Counted from the first letter of the stretch, positions 37,306 to 46,277 are shown. The stretch is 64,000 nt of DNA from Acetobacteraceae bacterium (GCA_947455205.1 CANGNF010000003.1:1-64000), one strand, 5' to 3'. The notes: generated by a model from the sequence alone, not told the origin. Numbers and translations are program-made.

Positions 37306-39435
37306 ATGCGAAAGCCGCTCCACCTGTTCACCCGAATCGGTATACAATACTGGCGCCGGGCGATGCCGGCAGGCTGCGGCGCCGCCGCGCGCCGGACGTG
37401 CCTGACGCTCTCCCTCGCCACCCGAGAGCCTGCCCTGGCCCGTCGGCTGGGCGCCGCGCTCGATGTCGCCTTCGAGATCCTGATGGCCAGCCGCGACGAC
37501 ACCACCCTGCCGCCCGGCGCGCTGGCCGCCCTGATGCGGACGGCGCGCGACATGCTGCTGGATGACATGGCCGCGGAGCGCGCCCAGGCCGGGCCGGACC
37601 CGATGCGGCCGCGCACGCCGCGTGGCGCCTCGGGGAAGTTGGACGAGGCCGGCGAGGCTGCGTTGGCCAGGTTCCTGACCGGCGAGCCGGAGCCGGGAAC
37701 GGAAGTGCCGCCGGCGCTGGCTGCCGTGCTGCGGTGTGCCCTGCCGCTGGTAACCCAGCCTGTCGCCGGATTGCCCAGCCGGACCGCTGCGGCTACCGAC
37801 CGTGCCATGGCCCTGCAAGGCCGCATCCGCTTCCTGCGCGGAGAGATGCTGGCCAACGACCACAGCGCCGCGCACTCCATGCTGGATCGGGCGCTGAATG
37901 AGACGGGGCTGCGTGCAGGAGGGACAGCCCGCTTCCCTGCCAGCGGCGCGGTGCTGGAAGGCATGATCGCCGCCTACGCGCAGGAGTGCGACCGTCTGTT
38001 GGGACGGCCCGTGTTGGCCGAGACCGCGGTTTTGCCGGTGACGCCCATTGACGCGCAACCTGCTGCGCCAATCGGCGCCTCAGCAGAACCTCCGCGCGTC
38101 GTGCCGCCCCCTGGACCTGTCCAATCGATTGTGCCCAAGCCCGCCCCGCTAATGCCGCCAGTGGCTGAGCCGCGACCCTTGGCACCGACGGACGCGCCGA
38201 TAGCCTCGCCGGCTCTCCCGGAGGGCGTCGGGCCGCGGCGGCTGTTCAGCGTCGCCTACGCGCAATTCGCCGCCGAGAAAGCTGTGGCCAAGGCGTGGAG
38301 CCCCGAGACAGAGCACGACGCAGGCATCGCTCGGCGGCTGTTCATCGACCTTTGCGGCGACCGGCCGGTAGGCGACTACACCCGCGATGACGCCCTGCAC
38401 TTTCGCCGTGAACTGGCCAAGATCTGCAGCGACTGGGGCCAGAACCGGTTGTACCGCAACCCCGCCGATCCGGCACGGCGGGTCTCGGCGATAGAGGTGG
38501 TGCGCATCTCCGAAGATCGACCGCCAGGGGTCACGCGGCTTTCGCCGAAGTCGGTGAACAAGCAGGTCTCGTTCCTGAACGACTTCTGGAACTTCGTCGT
38601 GCTCGACCAGCGTTGCCGCGACCTGGAGCGGCCTTTCGCTGGCATGCAGAAGAAGCCCAAGGGCAAGCAGCGCCGCAGCGCTGACAGCGCGGCGCGCGAC
38701 GCCTTCACCATTGCGGAAGTCCGCCGGATCTTTGCCAGCCAGGAATGGTGTGGGTTGCGGCCACTGACCGAGGACGGCAAGGCGCTGCGCCCAGGCGGTG
38801 AAGCCGCATGCTATTTCGCGCCTCTGCTTGGCGCCTACGCTGGGATGCGGCTTGGCGAGATCTGCCAGCTTCGACGCGGTGATGTAAAGCAACATGGGAC
38901 GATCTGGTGCATCGAGGTGTACCCCACCACTCCGGACAAGGAAGAGCCCGAGGGGGCGGAAGCGGGGAAAAAGGTAAAATCCGTTGCGGCCGATCGCATC
39001 GTGCCTTTGCATCCGGTATTGGAGCGGATGGGGCTGATCCAGTACCTCCAGGCGCTCGGCGGACGACCAGATGATCGGTTGTTCCCTGAACTGAAGGCCA
39101 CAGGCCGCGGCGGCTACAGCCGCGATGTCAGCCGCTGGTTCACCGATTTCCGTCGCCGGCTGAAGCTGACACGCGGCAAGCTAATGTTCCACTCGCTACG
39201 CCACACCGTGCGCACGATGCTGGACTCGTTGGTGGACGAACGGATGGTAGACCTGCTGCTCGGCCACGAAGGACCCTCCGAGGGCAGCGGCCAGCGCTAC
39301 AACAAGGGGTACTGGGCACGGCCGCGGCTGGAGGCGATCAGCTTGCTGAGCTACGGCATCACCGAGTTTGGCGAGGACGGCGAGGTGGTTCGCCGGATGA
39401 CTGAGGACGGCTTCGTGCTGGCCGCAGGGTTGTAG
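37306..39435 (+). CDS. tyrosine recombinase / integrase (DUF6538-like N-terminus)
   Basis: The 709-aa integrase starts RKPLHLFTRIGIQYWRRAMP, matching the DUF6538-type N-terminus. Then come a long helical/Pro-rich region, a core-binding domain (about residues 300-420) and the catalytic domain. Catalytic residues: Arg in GAYAGMRLGEIC, His-x-x-Arg in HSLRHTVRT, His in LLGHEG and the probable Tyr nucleophile in QRYNKGYW. It is long for the family (typical 400-600 aa). The ATG at 37306 was chosen for the N-terminal motif; the frame is open to 37222. It lies 180 bp from tRNA-Gln on the same strand. Confidence 0.9.
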   Translation: MRKPLHLFTRIGIQYWRRAMPAGCGAAARRTCLTLSLATREPALARRLGAALDVAFEILMASRDDTTLPPGALAALMRTARDMLLDDMAAERAQAGPDPMRPRTPRGASGKLDEAGEAALARFLTGEPEPGTEVPPALAAVLRCALPLVTQPVAGLPSRTAAATDRAMALQGRIRFLRGEMLANDHSAAHSMLDRALNETGLRAGGTARFPASGAVLEGMIAAYAQECDRLLGRPVLAETAVLPVTPIDAQPAAPIGASAEPPRVVPPPGPVQSIVPKPAPLMPPVAEPRPLAPTDAPIASPALPEGVGPRRLFSVAYAQFAAEKAVAKAWSPETEHDAGIARRLFIDLCGDRPVGDYTRDDALHFRRELAKICSDWGQNRLYRNPADPARRVSAIEVVRISEDRPPGVTRLSPKSVNKQVSFLNDFWNFVVLDQRCRDLERPFAGMQKKPKGKQRRSADSAARDAFTIAEVRRIFASQEWCGLRPLTEDGKALRPGGEAACYFAPLLGAYAGMRLGEICQLRRGDVKQHGTIWCIEVYPTTPDKEEPEGAEAGKKVKSVAADRIVPLHPVLERMGLIQYLQALGGRPDDRLFPELKATGRGGYSRDVSRWFTDFRRRLKLTRGKLMFHSLRHTVRTMLDSLVDERMVDLLLGHEGPSEGSGQRYNKGYWARPRLEAISLLSYGITEFGEDGEVVRRMTEDGFVLAAGL

Positions 39436-39592
39436 CCGGGCGCGTAAGCAGCGTGCCGCGTTTGCATTACAGGCATGCGGCACCTGCCTCCCGATTCGAT
39501 TCCCGGCGGCGCGTGCTGTGGCGCGCCGCCAGCGAGTGGGTGATGTTCGAGGATGGTAGCTTCAGCGCCGCCATGGGCATCAAGGACGCCTA

Positions 39593-40453
39593 CTACTTGC
39601 CCGGCACTGGGGCGCTCCGCGGTGGGATCATCGGCATCAGGTGCGGCGGCATTTGACCCATGAACTGGGGCACTTCGATGCCCCACCAGAGTACCACTTC
39701 CGCCTTGTCGATGAAGGAGACGGCGCCGCCCGTTTCCGGGGTCTCGCCCCATGCCACCGCGCTGTAGTGCAGATGCTTCCAGTTGAGGTCGCTCCAGCAA
39801 CGCAGGGCTGGCATATAGAGGATCGGAACACCTTCCTGGATTGCCCGCTGTACATTGGCGCTGGCCACGACCTCCTCAAACGCCTTGCGGAAGGTGCAGC
39901 CCGCCTGGACCAGTCCGGCGTTGAGGACGATGACCGAGGATCGCGGGTCCCACCAGCCTTCGCGCTGAGCGGTATCCAGCATCAGCAGGTCGCTCTTCAG
40001 CGGACCCAGCACGTGGATGGTCACCAGGCGAACGCCCTCGTCGTTTGACGCCGGCAGCAGGGACGAAAGCTGCGCGTGTTGTGCCATCTGGTAAGGGCGC
40101 GCAGCGAGGTCCAGGATCGCGTCGTAGCCCTTCTGCTGCTGGTCGCGGACCTGGTGCTCGAGCCATGGTGTGATCACGTCCTGGTCTGAACTCCCAGGGC
40201 GCTCGACGTCCGGGTGATAGGCCGGAAGCCCGACGGATGAGGAGTATTGGCTGGCGTCCCAGAGCCTGAACGAGGCCCCCCGCTCCCGGTAGAATTGCGC
40301 ATTGGTGTTGAGGAACGAGGTGGAGCCGATGTTGCCTCGGCCCGCGGTGGTGATCAGCAGCGGTCGGCGCGCGGGTGTGGGGTTGCCGGAGCGATCGTCC
40401 GGCTTCGGTTGCATGGTCGGAGGGAAGGAAGTGGTATGGCCGTTGGCGGACAT
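39593..40453 (-). CDS. TraL/ParA-like protein with degenerate P-loop
   Basis: A 286-aa protein I do not recognise firmly. After a 30-residue polar leader it reads PLLITTAGRGNIGSTSFLN, in the place of a ParA/TraL Walker A (GKGGxGKS/T) but with Arg39 and Ser44 instead of lysines. GYDAILDLAA resembles a Walker B, and LVTIHVLG, VIVLNAG and GVPILYMPAL follow the order seen in conjugative TraL proteins. It may thus be a non-hydrolysing relative. AGGAG precedes the ATG at 40453. It is convergent with the integrase and 68 bp downstream of a small membrane protein gene. Confidence 0.55.
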   Translation of the reverse strand: MSANGHTTSFPPTMQPKPDDRSGNPTPARRPLLITTAGRGNIGSTSFLNTNAQFYRERGASFRLWDASQYSSSVGLPAYHPDVERPGSSDQDVITPWLEHQVRDQQQKGYDAILDLAARPYQMAQHAQLSSLLPASNDEGVRLVTIHVLGPLKSDLLMLDTAQREGWWDPRSSVIVLNAGLVQAGCTFRKAFEEVVASANVQRAIQEGVPILYMPALRCWSDLNWKHLHYSAVAWGETPETGGAVSFIDKAEVVLWWGIEVPQFMGQMPPHLMPMIPPRSAPVPGK

Positions 40454-40521
40454 GCGGTTGCTCTCCTGAGCGATCTTCTCGGTTTGGGTGTGGCGGCGGT
40501 GGGCACGGCAGTTGGATGGCG

Positions 40522-40908
40522 TCACCTCCACACGCCGATGAGCAGCCAGTTGATGAGCGCGAAGCCGGCATAGAGGGCTCCGGCGGCGAAGCTCAGGACC
40601 GTCCAGAGCCAAAGACCGCGTACCGCGATCCAGGCGCCACAGACGGCGCCGACGACTTGCGCGAGGCGGCCGAGAGGGCCGATATCCTGGGGCATTCCCC
40701 AGAGCGGCCTGCCATTCATCCACGCTGCGATGTCGGCGATGATCCCTGGTGCCGCAGCACCGCTGCCGCCGCCAAAAAGGAGGATCGAAAGAGTGAGGAA
40801 GGCCTGCAGACCGGGCGCCGCGCCGAGTTGAATCGGCGGCATTCGCGCCACGAGGCGGCAGGCCAGCAGCAAGATTGCCATGTAGGCGATGAAGAGAAGA
40901 TCTCGCAC
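40522..40908 (-). CDS. small membrane protein, unknown function
   Basis: About 128 aa with four hydrophobic segments (roughly residues 3-19, 30-48, 72-95 and 100-122). A GTG start at 40908 is preceded by AGGAGG 6 bp upstream, which decides the start; the frame itself extends 39 codons further. No family recognised. It is on the same strand as, and next to, the TraL/ParA-like gene, and the two probably work together. Confidence 0.6.
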   Translation of the reverse strand: MRDLLFIAYMAILLLACRLVARMPPIQLGAAPGLQAFLTLSILLFGGGSGAAAPGIIADIAAWMNGRPLWGMPQDIGPLGRLAQVVGAVCGAWIAVRGLWLWTVLSFAAGALYAGFALINWLLIGVWR

Positions 40909-41035
40909 TGCGTCCTCCTGGACCTCGGTGGGCTGTTCGACGGCTGGCCTGGGAGTAGACTGCGGCGGAGCACGCGAGCGCTTCTGCCAGGGCCGCGCAC
41001 AGTGATGCGGGCGAGAAGTGGTCACGGCGGCGGCG

Positions 41036-41782
41036 CTACAGTGGCGCCGAGCAGCAGGCCTCGTTGAGCCCGCCGCTTACGCGCTGGAAGGCGCGGGACT
41101 TGCGTGCGAGCGGCGATAGCCGTGGGCCGTGGCGCGTGCCCCAGAATTGCACGCCGCTGAACGGGCATTTGCGCCGCACCAGCATGGCCCGCAGCGCGCT
41201 CGTCGCCGAGCGCGCGATATCGAACTGGGTCACGAGAGCGGCGCGGTTGCGGCGTGGAAGGCCGATGCGGGTAGCGCGGGAGCGAATGGCGCCGACGCTG
41301 ATTCCCATGTCACCAGCGATGGCAACGTGGTGCTGATCGGCAAACCAGCGATCACCGAGTTCCGTGTCCAATGCCGCACTCCACGAGACCTGGGCGTGCT
41401 CAGCGGCGCGGGAGCCGGGTAGCGGAACGCGCGTGCGGACGCGAAAGCCCAGGCTGCGGGCTTTGGCGCTGACCGACTTGGTGGAGCGGTCGATGCGCTC
41501 GCCGATTTCCCTGAAGCTGCGTCCGTCGGAAAGGCCCGCGATCAAGCCGCGGATGTCGGCGTGGGTCCAGGCAGTCGGGCCGGTGCCTGCACGTAGGGGC
41601 TGGGATTTGAGTGATAGTAGCCCAAAGGCCGCCAGATGGGCGTGCACCTCGGCTTCGGACAGCGACAGATGGAGGCTGATGGCTTGGAGGTGGAAGCCGT
41701 ACCCGACGAGCACGGCAATTTCCGGCTTTTCATAGGTGGGGGTGTTGGGTGCTTTCCGGTCTCGGCCTTGGACGACATCCAT
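41036..41782 (-). CDS. putative DNA-binding protein with repeated HTH units
   Basis: A 248-aa basic protein with at least two and perhaps three helix-turn-helix units of the GcrA/SANT-like kind: HLQAISLHLSLSEAEVHAHLAAFGL (about residues 31-55), SFREIGERIDRSTKSVSAKARSLGFR (about 95-120) and HHVAIAGDMGISVGAIRSRATRIGL (about 157-182). A regulator or an element-specific DNA-binding protein is inferred. The ATG at 41782 is preferred, with AAGGTG 10 bp upstream lying inside a palindrome; an ATG at 41809 would place the palindrome in the coding region. Confidence 0.6.
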   Translation of the reverse strand: MDVVQGRDRKAPNTPTYEKPEIAVLVGYGFHLQAISLHLSLSEAEVHAHLAAFGLLSLKSQPLRAGTGPTAWTHADIRGLIAGLSDGRSFREIGERIDRSTKSVSAKARSLGFRVRTRVPLPGSRAAEHAQVSWSAALDTELGDRWFADQHHVAIAGDMGISVGAIRSRATRIGLPRRNRAALVTQFDIARSATSALRAMLVRRKCPFSGVQFWGTRHGPRLSPLARKSRAFQRVSGGLNEACCSAPL

Positions 41783-41792
41783 GCGTAGAAAC

Positions 41793-41804
41793 ACCTTATA
41801 AGGT
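41793..41804 (-). promoter_or_regulatory. palindrome ACCTTATAAGGT before the HTH gene
   Basis: A perfect 12-bp palindrome overlapping the ribosome binding site of the multi-HTH gene. Its core CTTATAAG recurs at 41859-41866, 64 bp away in the other orientation of the extended motif. Likely operator for the HTH protein or the XRE regulator. Confidence 0.5.
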
Positions 41805-41856
41805 ATCATTGAGCGCGGCCGATTGGCTTCCTGTCGAATGGCAGCGACCGATTGAC

Positions 41857-41870
41857 TACTTATAAGGTGT
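41857..41870 (-). promoter_or_regulatory. second CTTATAAG operator-like site
   Basis: TACTTATAAGGTGT is the near reverse complement of the site at 41793 (extended ACACCTTATAAGGTA), one base shorter. On the minus strand a TTGACA begins at 41874 and runs into it, so it may sit over a promoter of the multi-HTH gene. Confidence 0.45.
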
Positions 41871-41910
41871 CAAAGTTAGCAAGCGAAAGCTGTGTCCGCA
41901 AATATGCGGT

Positions 41911-42192
41911 TCACATCGGCGATAGCAGGATCTGTGGTGGCACCCCCACCGCTTCAGAGAGTTTGGCGAGTGTCTCGCTGGTCCAGTTCCAACTCCCCTG
42001 CTCAATGGCGGAGATGATCGCTTGTGAAGTGCCAGTCAGTTCCCCAACGCGGCGCTGGCTGTGGCCGGCGGCCAGCCGGGCGGCCTTGAAATTCTTTGCA
42101 AACGTCGCCCGGAGCCGATCGCCGGCAGGCGTCGGCTGGGACTTCATCCGCGCGCGGACTCGCCGCGGCGCGTTGCCCGGCTCGTCCGTCAT
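41911..42192 (-). CDS. XRE family transcriptional regulator
   Basis: A 93-aa protein with a clear XRE HTH: FKAARLAAGHSQRRVGELTGTSQAIISAIEQGSWNWTSETLAKLSEAVGVPPQILL. The start is uncertain: ATG at 42192, or a GTG at 42225 adding 11 residues, or an ATG at 42147. It lies upstream of the multi-HTH gene on the same strand, with the operator pair between, which suggests regulation of that gene. Confidence 0.78.
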   Translation of the reverse strand: MTDEPGNAPRRVRARMKSQPTPAGDRLRATFAKNFKAARLAAGHSQRRVGELTGTSQAIISAIEQGSWNWTSETLAKLSEAVGVPPQILLSPM

Positions 42193-42225
42193 CGGCTTCG
42201 CAAACCAGGCATTGTTCTCCCTCAC

Positions 42226-42639
42226 GGCACAGCCGACGCCAGGCCCGGTTGGGCTTCAGCCCAGCTTGCATGGTTTCGGCCCCTTTGCGACAGCACCCAT
42301 GCGGCAACCATCTACCGACGAGCGAAAAATACTGACCTGCGCAAGGACCGGGAGAACTGGCGTCGCGCGAAATCAAGAGGACCACTGCCGGAGCCGGGCC
42401 TGTGCAGCGGTGGCCTACGGTCGACCGGGCTACCGCCGAGTTGGGCGGGGAGCGGACCATCCCCGTTCTGAAACCGCCTGTGCTTAGAGAGGCTTCCCGA
42501 GATTTATTGTTCGGGTTTCGGCGAGGCGCATGCCCTCGACAGCCGTTCGCGGCTTTGCGCAAATGCAGGGTCGGTCGCCGGGCGCGCGTCAAGGCGCGCC
42601 AGGCTGAAGCGCAACCGCAGCCCTCCAGGACTGGGGCCC
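42226..42639. other. gene-free stretch
   Basis: No convincing gene in about 410 bp between the XRE regulator and the chemoreceptor. A 7-bp GC-rich hairpin (GGCGCGC/GCGCGCC, 42581-42600) lies about 40 bp beyond the chemoreceptor stop and may end its transcript. Confidence 0.4.
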
Positions 42640-44331
42640 TCAGGCAGCGCGGAGCCGCGCCAGGAAGCCCTGTGCAGCCGAGCGCAGAATGTCGCCCTCG
42701 CGTGAAACATCCTGGGTTGCAGAGGTCAGCCGGTGCAGGGCGCTGCCGGTCTGATCCATCGCGTTGTTCAGCCGCGTGGCGCTCGCAGATACTTCCTCGG
42801 TGCCCGCGGCAGCATCGGCAATGCGGCGGGCGATTTCCCGAGTGGTCTGACCCTGCTGTTCCACCGCGGTGGCGATGGCGACAGCGATCTGGTCCACCTC
42901 CGCGACGACGCCCCCGATGCCGGTGATCGCCTCCACTGCGCCCTGCGTACTGGCTTGGATGGCGGCAATCTGCCTGCCGATGTCCTCGGTGGCGCCGGCG
43001 GTCTGCGCCGCCAGCGCCTTCACCTCGCTCGCTACCACAGCAAAACCCTTGCCGGCCGGGCCCGCGCGGGCTGCCTCTATCGTCGCGTTCAGCGCCAGCA
43101 GGTTGGTCTGTCCTGCGATGCGGCTGATCAACTGCACCACGTCGCCGATCCGGCTGGCGCTGTCGGCCAGCCCCCGCACGCTGCTGTCGGTCTGGCGCAC
43201 CTGGTCCAGGGCACGGCGGGCAGCCCCGGCGGCCTGGGTCACCTGCCGCGTGATTTCGGCGATAGAGGCGCTCATTTGCTCGGTGGCCGCGGCCACTGCC
43301 TGAACGTTCCGGCTGGCCTCGCCGGCGCCGGCGGCGGTACCGGCGACCTGTTGCGTGGCGTCGCCGGCGGTCACGCCCAGGCTGTCATTGGCCTCGCGCA
43401 GGTCCTCGGCGGTCGCGGCCAGCCGGCCCAGCACGTCGCCCAGGCTGTCCTCGAAGGCAGCGGCGGTCTGCTGCGCTATCGCCGCCCGCTGCTGTTCGGT
43501 GCGCAGGCGCAGCGCGGCGGCCTCGGCCTCAGCGGAACGGGCGCCAGCAGAAATGTTGGCCAGTTCGCCCAATGCGCGGGCCATGTCACCAAGCTGGTCG
43601 GTACGGTCGGTGCCAGGCACCACGGTTTCCAGCGCGCCTCCGGCGATCTGGCGCATGGCCCGGGCCAGCGCGGTCACCGAACGCATGTTGATGCCCACCC
43701 ACGCCCACAGCCCAAGGCTCAGCAGCAGTGTGGCAATGCCCGCCCCGGCCAGTGCCTCCCAGCCCAGCCGATTAAGCTCCACTGCGGACGCCGTCGTAGG
43801 GACGCCGACAAACAGGACGCCCACCTGGTGCCCAGCGGCGTCCCGCACCGGCTCGTAGATGACGAGGTGAGGGCGGCCGAGGACGTTTGCGGCGCCGGTG
43901 AAGGAGTGACCCTCGCGCAGCACCGCTTGGTAGGCCGGGCCGGCTGCCAGCTGGGTGCCGACCGCGCGGCTGCCGTCCGGCCGCTGCACGTTGGTGACGA
44001 CGCGGGTGTCGCCGCGGAACACGGTAGCTACCGCGCCGCTGACGTCCTTGACCGCGTCGACCAGGTCGCTGCGGCCAGCAAGCGGGTGTCCGCCCAGGGT
44101 GAGTTGGCCATCCGCCAGCGCCCATTCGCTGCCCAGTGGCGCCAGTTCAGCCTTTAGCAGGTTCAGGCTGATCTGCAGCTGCTGTAGGTTGCGCGTCTGC
44201 TCAAGCGTCCCCATCCGCGCCCAGATCCAGGCCTGGACCAGCAGCATGGCAAGCACCACGCCGACGCAGGTGGGCAGCAGCAGGCGCGGCGCCAGGCCCA
44301 CACGATTGGATATCTTGGCGAAACCGGTCAT
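42640..44331 (-). CDS. methyl-accepting chemotaxis protein
   Basis: A 563-aa receptor with TM1 (about residues 17-39), a periplasmic single-cache-like domain (about 40-195), TM2 (about 198-220), HAMP (about 220-275) and the signalling domain (about 300-560). The hairpin tip is present as IAGQTNLLALNATIEAARAG then GKGFAVVASEVKALA. There is no CheR-binding pentapeptide. A TTG at 44343 would add four residues; the ATG at 44331 is preferred. It starts 17 bp after the GGDEF-EAL gene, so the two are likely one transcript. Confidence 0.93.
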   Translation of the reverse strand: MTGFAKISNRVGLAPRLLLPTCVGVVLAMLLVQAWIWARMGTLEQTRNLQQLQISLNLLKAELAPLGSEWALADGQLTLGGHPLAGRSDLVDAVKDVSGAVATVFRGDTRVVTNVQRPDGSRAVGTQLAAGPAYQAVLREGHSFTGAANVLGRPHLVIYEPVRDAAGHQVGVLFVGVPTTASAVELNRLGWEALAGAGIATLLLSLGLWAWVGINMRSVTALARAMRQIAGGALETVVPGTDRTDQLGDMARALGELANISAGARSAEAEAAALRLRTEQQRAAIAQQTAAAFEDSLGDVLGRLAATAEDLREANDSLGVTAGDATQQVAGTAAGAGEASRNVQAVAAATEQMSASIAEITRQVTQAAGAARRALDQVRQTDSSVRGLADSASRIGDVVQLISRIAGQTNLLALNATIEAARAGPAGKGFAVVASEVKALAAQTAGATEDIGRQIAAIQASTQGAVEAITGIGGVVAEVDQIAVAIATAVEQQGQTTREIARRIADAAAGTEEVSASATRLNNAMDQTGSALHRLTSATQDVSREGDILRSAAQGFLARLRAA

Positions 44332-44348
44332 TTTGGAATCCAATCACG

Positions 44349-46208
44349 TCAGCCGGCGCGGCGCTTCGGGCGAAGGGGAATGACATCTGCCATCAGGCGC
44401 GCGGTTCGGCTGGCAAGCCAGTCACCGAACGCGGGCACAGGCATCGGGCGGGCGAACAGGTAGCCCTGGCCGCTGTCGCAACCCAGGCTGAGCGCCATGG
44501 CTGCCTGACGCTCGGTTTCGATGCCCTCGGCGACAACCTCGAGACCGAGGCTGTGTGCCAGGGTCACGGCCGCCCGAACTATCTCTTCAGCGCACGAGTC
44601 CATGTCCAACTGCTGGATAAACCGCTTGTCGATCTTGATGGCGTCCAGTGGAAGGCGGAGCAGTTGCGACAGGCCCGAGTTGCCAGTGCCGAAGTCATCG
44701 AGAACGAGGCGCGCGCCGCGTCCACGCAATGCCGCCAACTGGTCGAGTGTCGCGTCGCTGACCCGTTCGAGAAGCACCTCCTCAGTGATCTCGATCTCGA
44801 CCATGTTCAGGGACAGCCCGGCGCGATCAGCTTCCTGGGCGATTTGCTGGGCAATATCCGGCAGCGCGACCTCACCAGCTGACAGGTTCACCGCGACCCG
44901 CGCGCCGTGCAGGCCCTGACCCGCGAACTGGGCAAAGGCACGGAAGGCGTGCTCGCGGACGGCCCGCCCCACACAGGCGATCCGCTCCGGGCCGATGACG
45001 GGCAGGAACTCCCCTGGCGGGACCGAGCCGAGTGACGGATGCTCCCAACGGGCCAGCGCCTCCGCCGCCACGACCTTACCGCCAGCACGCGAGCCGTCGA
45101 ACAGTGAGATGATCGGCTGCAGGTGAGCCGAGACGCCAGCCGGGGCGCCATCGTCCGGGGCGTCGTCGAAGGCCCGAATGATCGCCGCGGATCGCGCGAG
45201 GCGTGCGACATCGGCGGGCTCGGCCCAGCCGATGCTGCCACGCTTCAGATGCTTGGCCCGAAGCATCGCTTCGTCAGCGCTGCGCAGGAGCAGTTCGAGG
45301 CTGGCCGTGGTGCTGTCGATCAGCGCGATACCAATCGTGGCGCCCAGGCGAAGCCTTTGGTTGGCGTAAAGGATGATGCCGTGGAGCGCTTCGCTGATCC
45401 GCTGCGCCACTGTCTGCACCGAAGAGCGATCATGCAGCCCTTTCAGGATGACCACAAATTCGTCGCCACCAATCCTGCCGACAATGTCGCCGGGGCGAAC
45501 CGTCTGCCTCAGCCGCTCGCCCACAGTCTTGAGCAGGAAGTCGCCCGCAGCATGGCCGCCAGCATCATTCACTTGCTTGAAGTGGTCGAGGTCGATCATG
45601 AGCGCCGTTGCCGCAATGCCCTCGGCGACTAGAGCCGACACCGCCTCATTGACCGCGCGTCGGTTCGGCAGACCGGTCAACGCGTCCGTCAGCGCCGCTG
45701 CCGTGCTCCGCGCTAGTGCGCGCCGCAACTGGAGGTTTGCGGTCACCGCCCTGGCGAGGGTCTGCACGGATGCAACGGCAGTGGCGTCGTAGGCCCTAGG
45801 CACCCGATCAATGACGCAGAGGGTCCCCAGCACGAACCCGTCAGCGTCCATCAAAGGCACGCCGAGGTAGGCTCGGATTTCCGGCCCGCCGAGGACCAGG
45901 GCGTTTTCCCTGAAGCGGGGGTCCAAGGTGGCGTTGCGGATAACAAGGGGCCGGTCGGGTTCGAGGATGGCATGGGCGCAGAAGGCGACGTCACGGTGGG
46001 TCTCGTTGACGTCAAGACCGACCTTCGCCTTGAACCACTGACGGTCGCCATCAATCAGCGAAACTGCGCCCATCGGGCTGCCGGTCAGGCTTGAGGCGAG
46101 GGCCACCAAATCGTCGAAGACTGCTTCGCTAGTGGTGTCCAGGATGTCGTATGACCGCAGCGCAGCGAGCCGCAATGCCTCGTTCGCTGGAATATCCGCC
46201 GATGGCAT
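44349..46208 (-). CDS. GAF-GGDEF-EAL cyclic-di-GMP enzyme
   Basis: A 619-aa cytoplasmic protein. A GAF domain (about residues 20-160) is followed by a GGDEF domain with intact Gly-Gly-Asp-Glu-Phe (247-251) and an allosteric I-site Arg238-x-x-Asp241 at the proper spacing. The EAL domain has Glu-Ala-Leu (383-385), VNLSAGE, EITEE, LDDFGTGNSG, IKIDKRF and AEGIET, so both activities could be intact. AAGGTG precedes the ATG at 46208; a longer frame is unsupported. Its link to the chemoreceptor suggests joint control of motility. Confidence 0.92.
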   Translation of the reverse strand: MPSADIPANEALRLAALRSYDILDTTSEAVFDDLVALASSLTGSPMGAVSLIDGDRQWFKAKVGLDVNETHRDVAFCAHAILEPDRPLVIRNATLDPRFRENALVLGGPEIRAYLGVPLMDADGFVLGTLCVIDRVPRAYDATAVASVQTLARAVTANLQLRRALARSTAAALTDALTGLPNRRAVNEAVSALVAEGIAATALMIDLDHFKQVNDAGGHAAGDFLLKTVGERLRQTVRPGDIVGRIGGDEFVVILKGLHDRSSVQTVAQRISEALHGIILYANQRLRLGATIGIALIDSTTASLELLLRSADEAMLRAKHLKRGSIGWAEPADVARLARSAAIIRAFDDAPDDGAPAGVSAHLQPIISLFDGSRAGGKVVAAEALARWEHPSLGSVPPGEFLPVIGPERIACVGRAVREHAFRAFAQFAGQGLHGARVAVNLSAGEVALPDIAQQIAQEADRAGLSLNMVEIEITEEVLLERVSDATLDQLAALRGRGARLVLDDFGTGNSGLSQLLRLPLDAIKIDKRFIQQLDMDSCAEEIVRAAVTLAHSLGLEVVAEGIETERQAAMALSLGCDSGQGYLFARPMPVPAFGDWLASRTARLMADVIPLRPKRRAG

Positions 46209-46263
46209 TTTGAATTTCACCTTGCGTGAACTGCGGCACGGCAAGTGGCGCATTCGAACGTGC

Positions 46264-46277
46264 ACACGATATCGTGT
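46264..46277 (-). promoter_or_regulatory. 14-bp palindrome upstream of the GGDEF-EAL gene
   Basis: ACACGATATCGTGT is perfectly palindromic and ends 55 bp before the GGDEF-EAL start. The position is right for an operator or activator site in the promoter of the GGDEF-EAL/chemoreceptor unit. No known regulator assigned. Confidence 0.5.

Noticed and set aside
39495-39515. T-arm-like GATTCGATTCCCGG suggesting a tRNA fragment or attachment site
   Set aside because: The flanking bases do not form a T-stem and there is no match to the tRNA-Gln 3' end.
39453-39656. 67-aa plus-strand frame after the integrase
   Set aside because: Overlaps the 3' end of the TraL/ParA-like gene on the other strand, has no ribosome binding site and no recognisable motif.
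41852-42487. 211-aa plus-strand frame starting at the CTTATAAG site
   Set aside because: It runs antisense to the XRE regulator and lacks recognisable domains.
45826-45836. GGTCCCCAG as a possible right attachment site
   Set aside because: Only a partial match to the tRNA 3' end and it lies inside the conserved GAF coding region.
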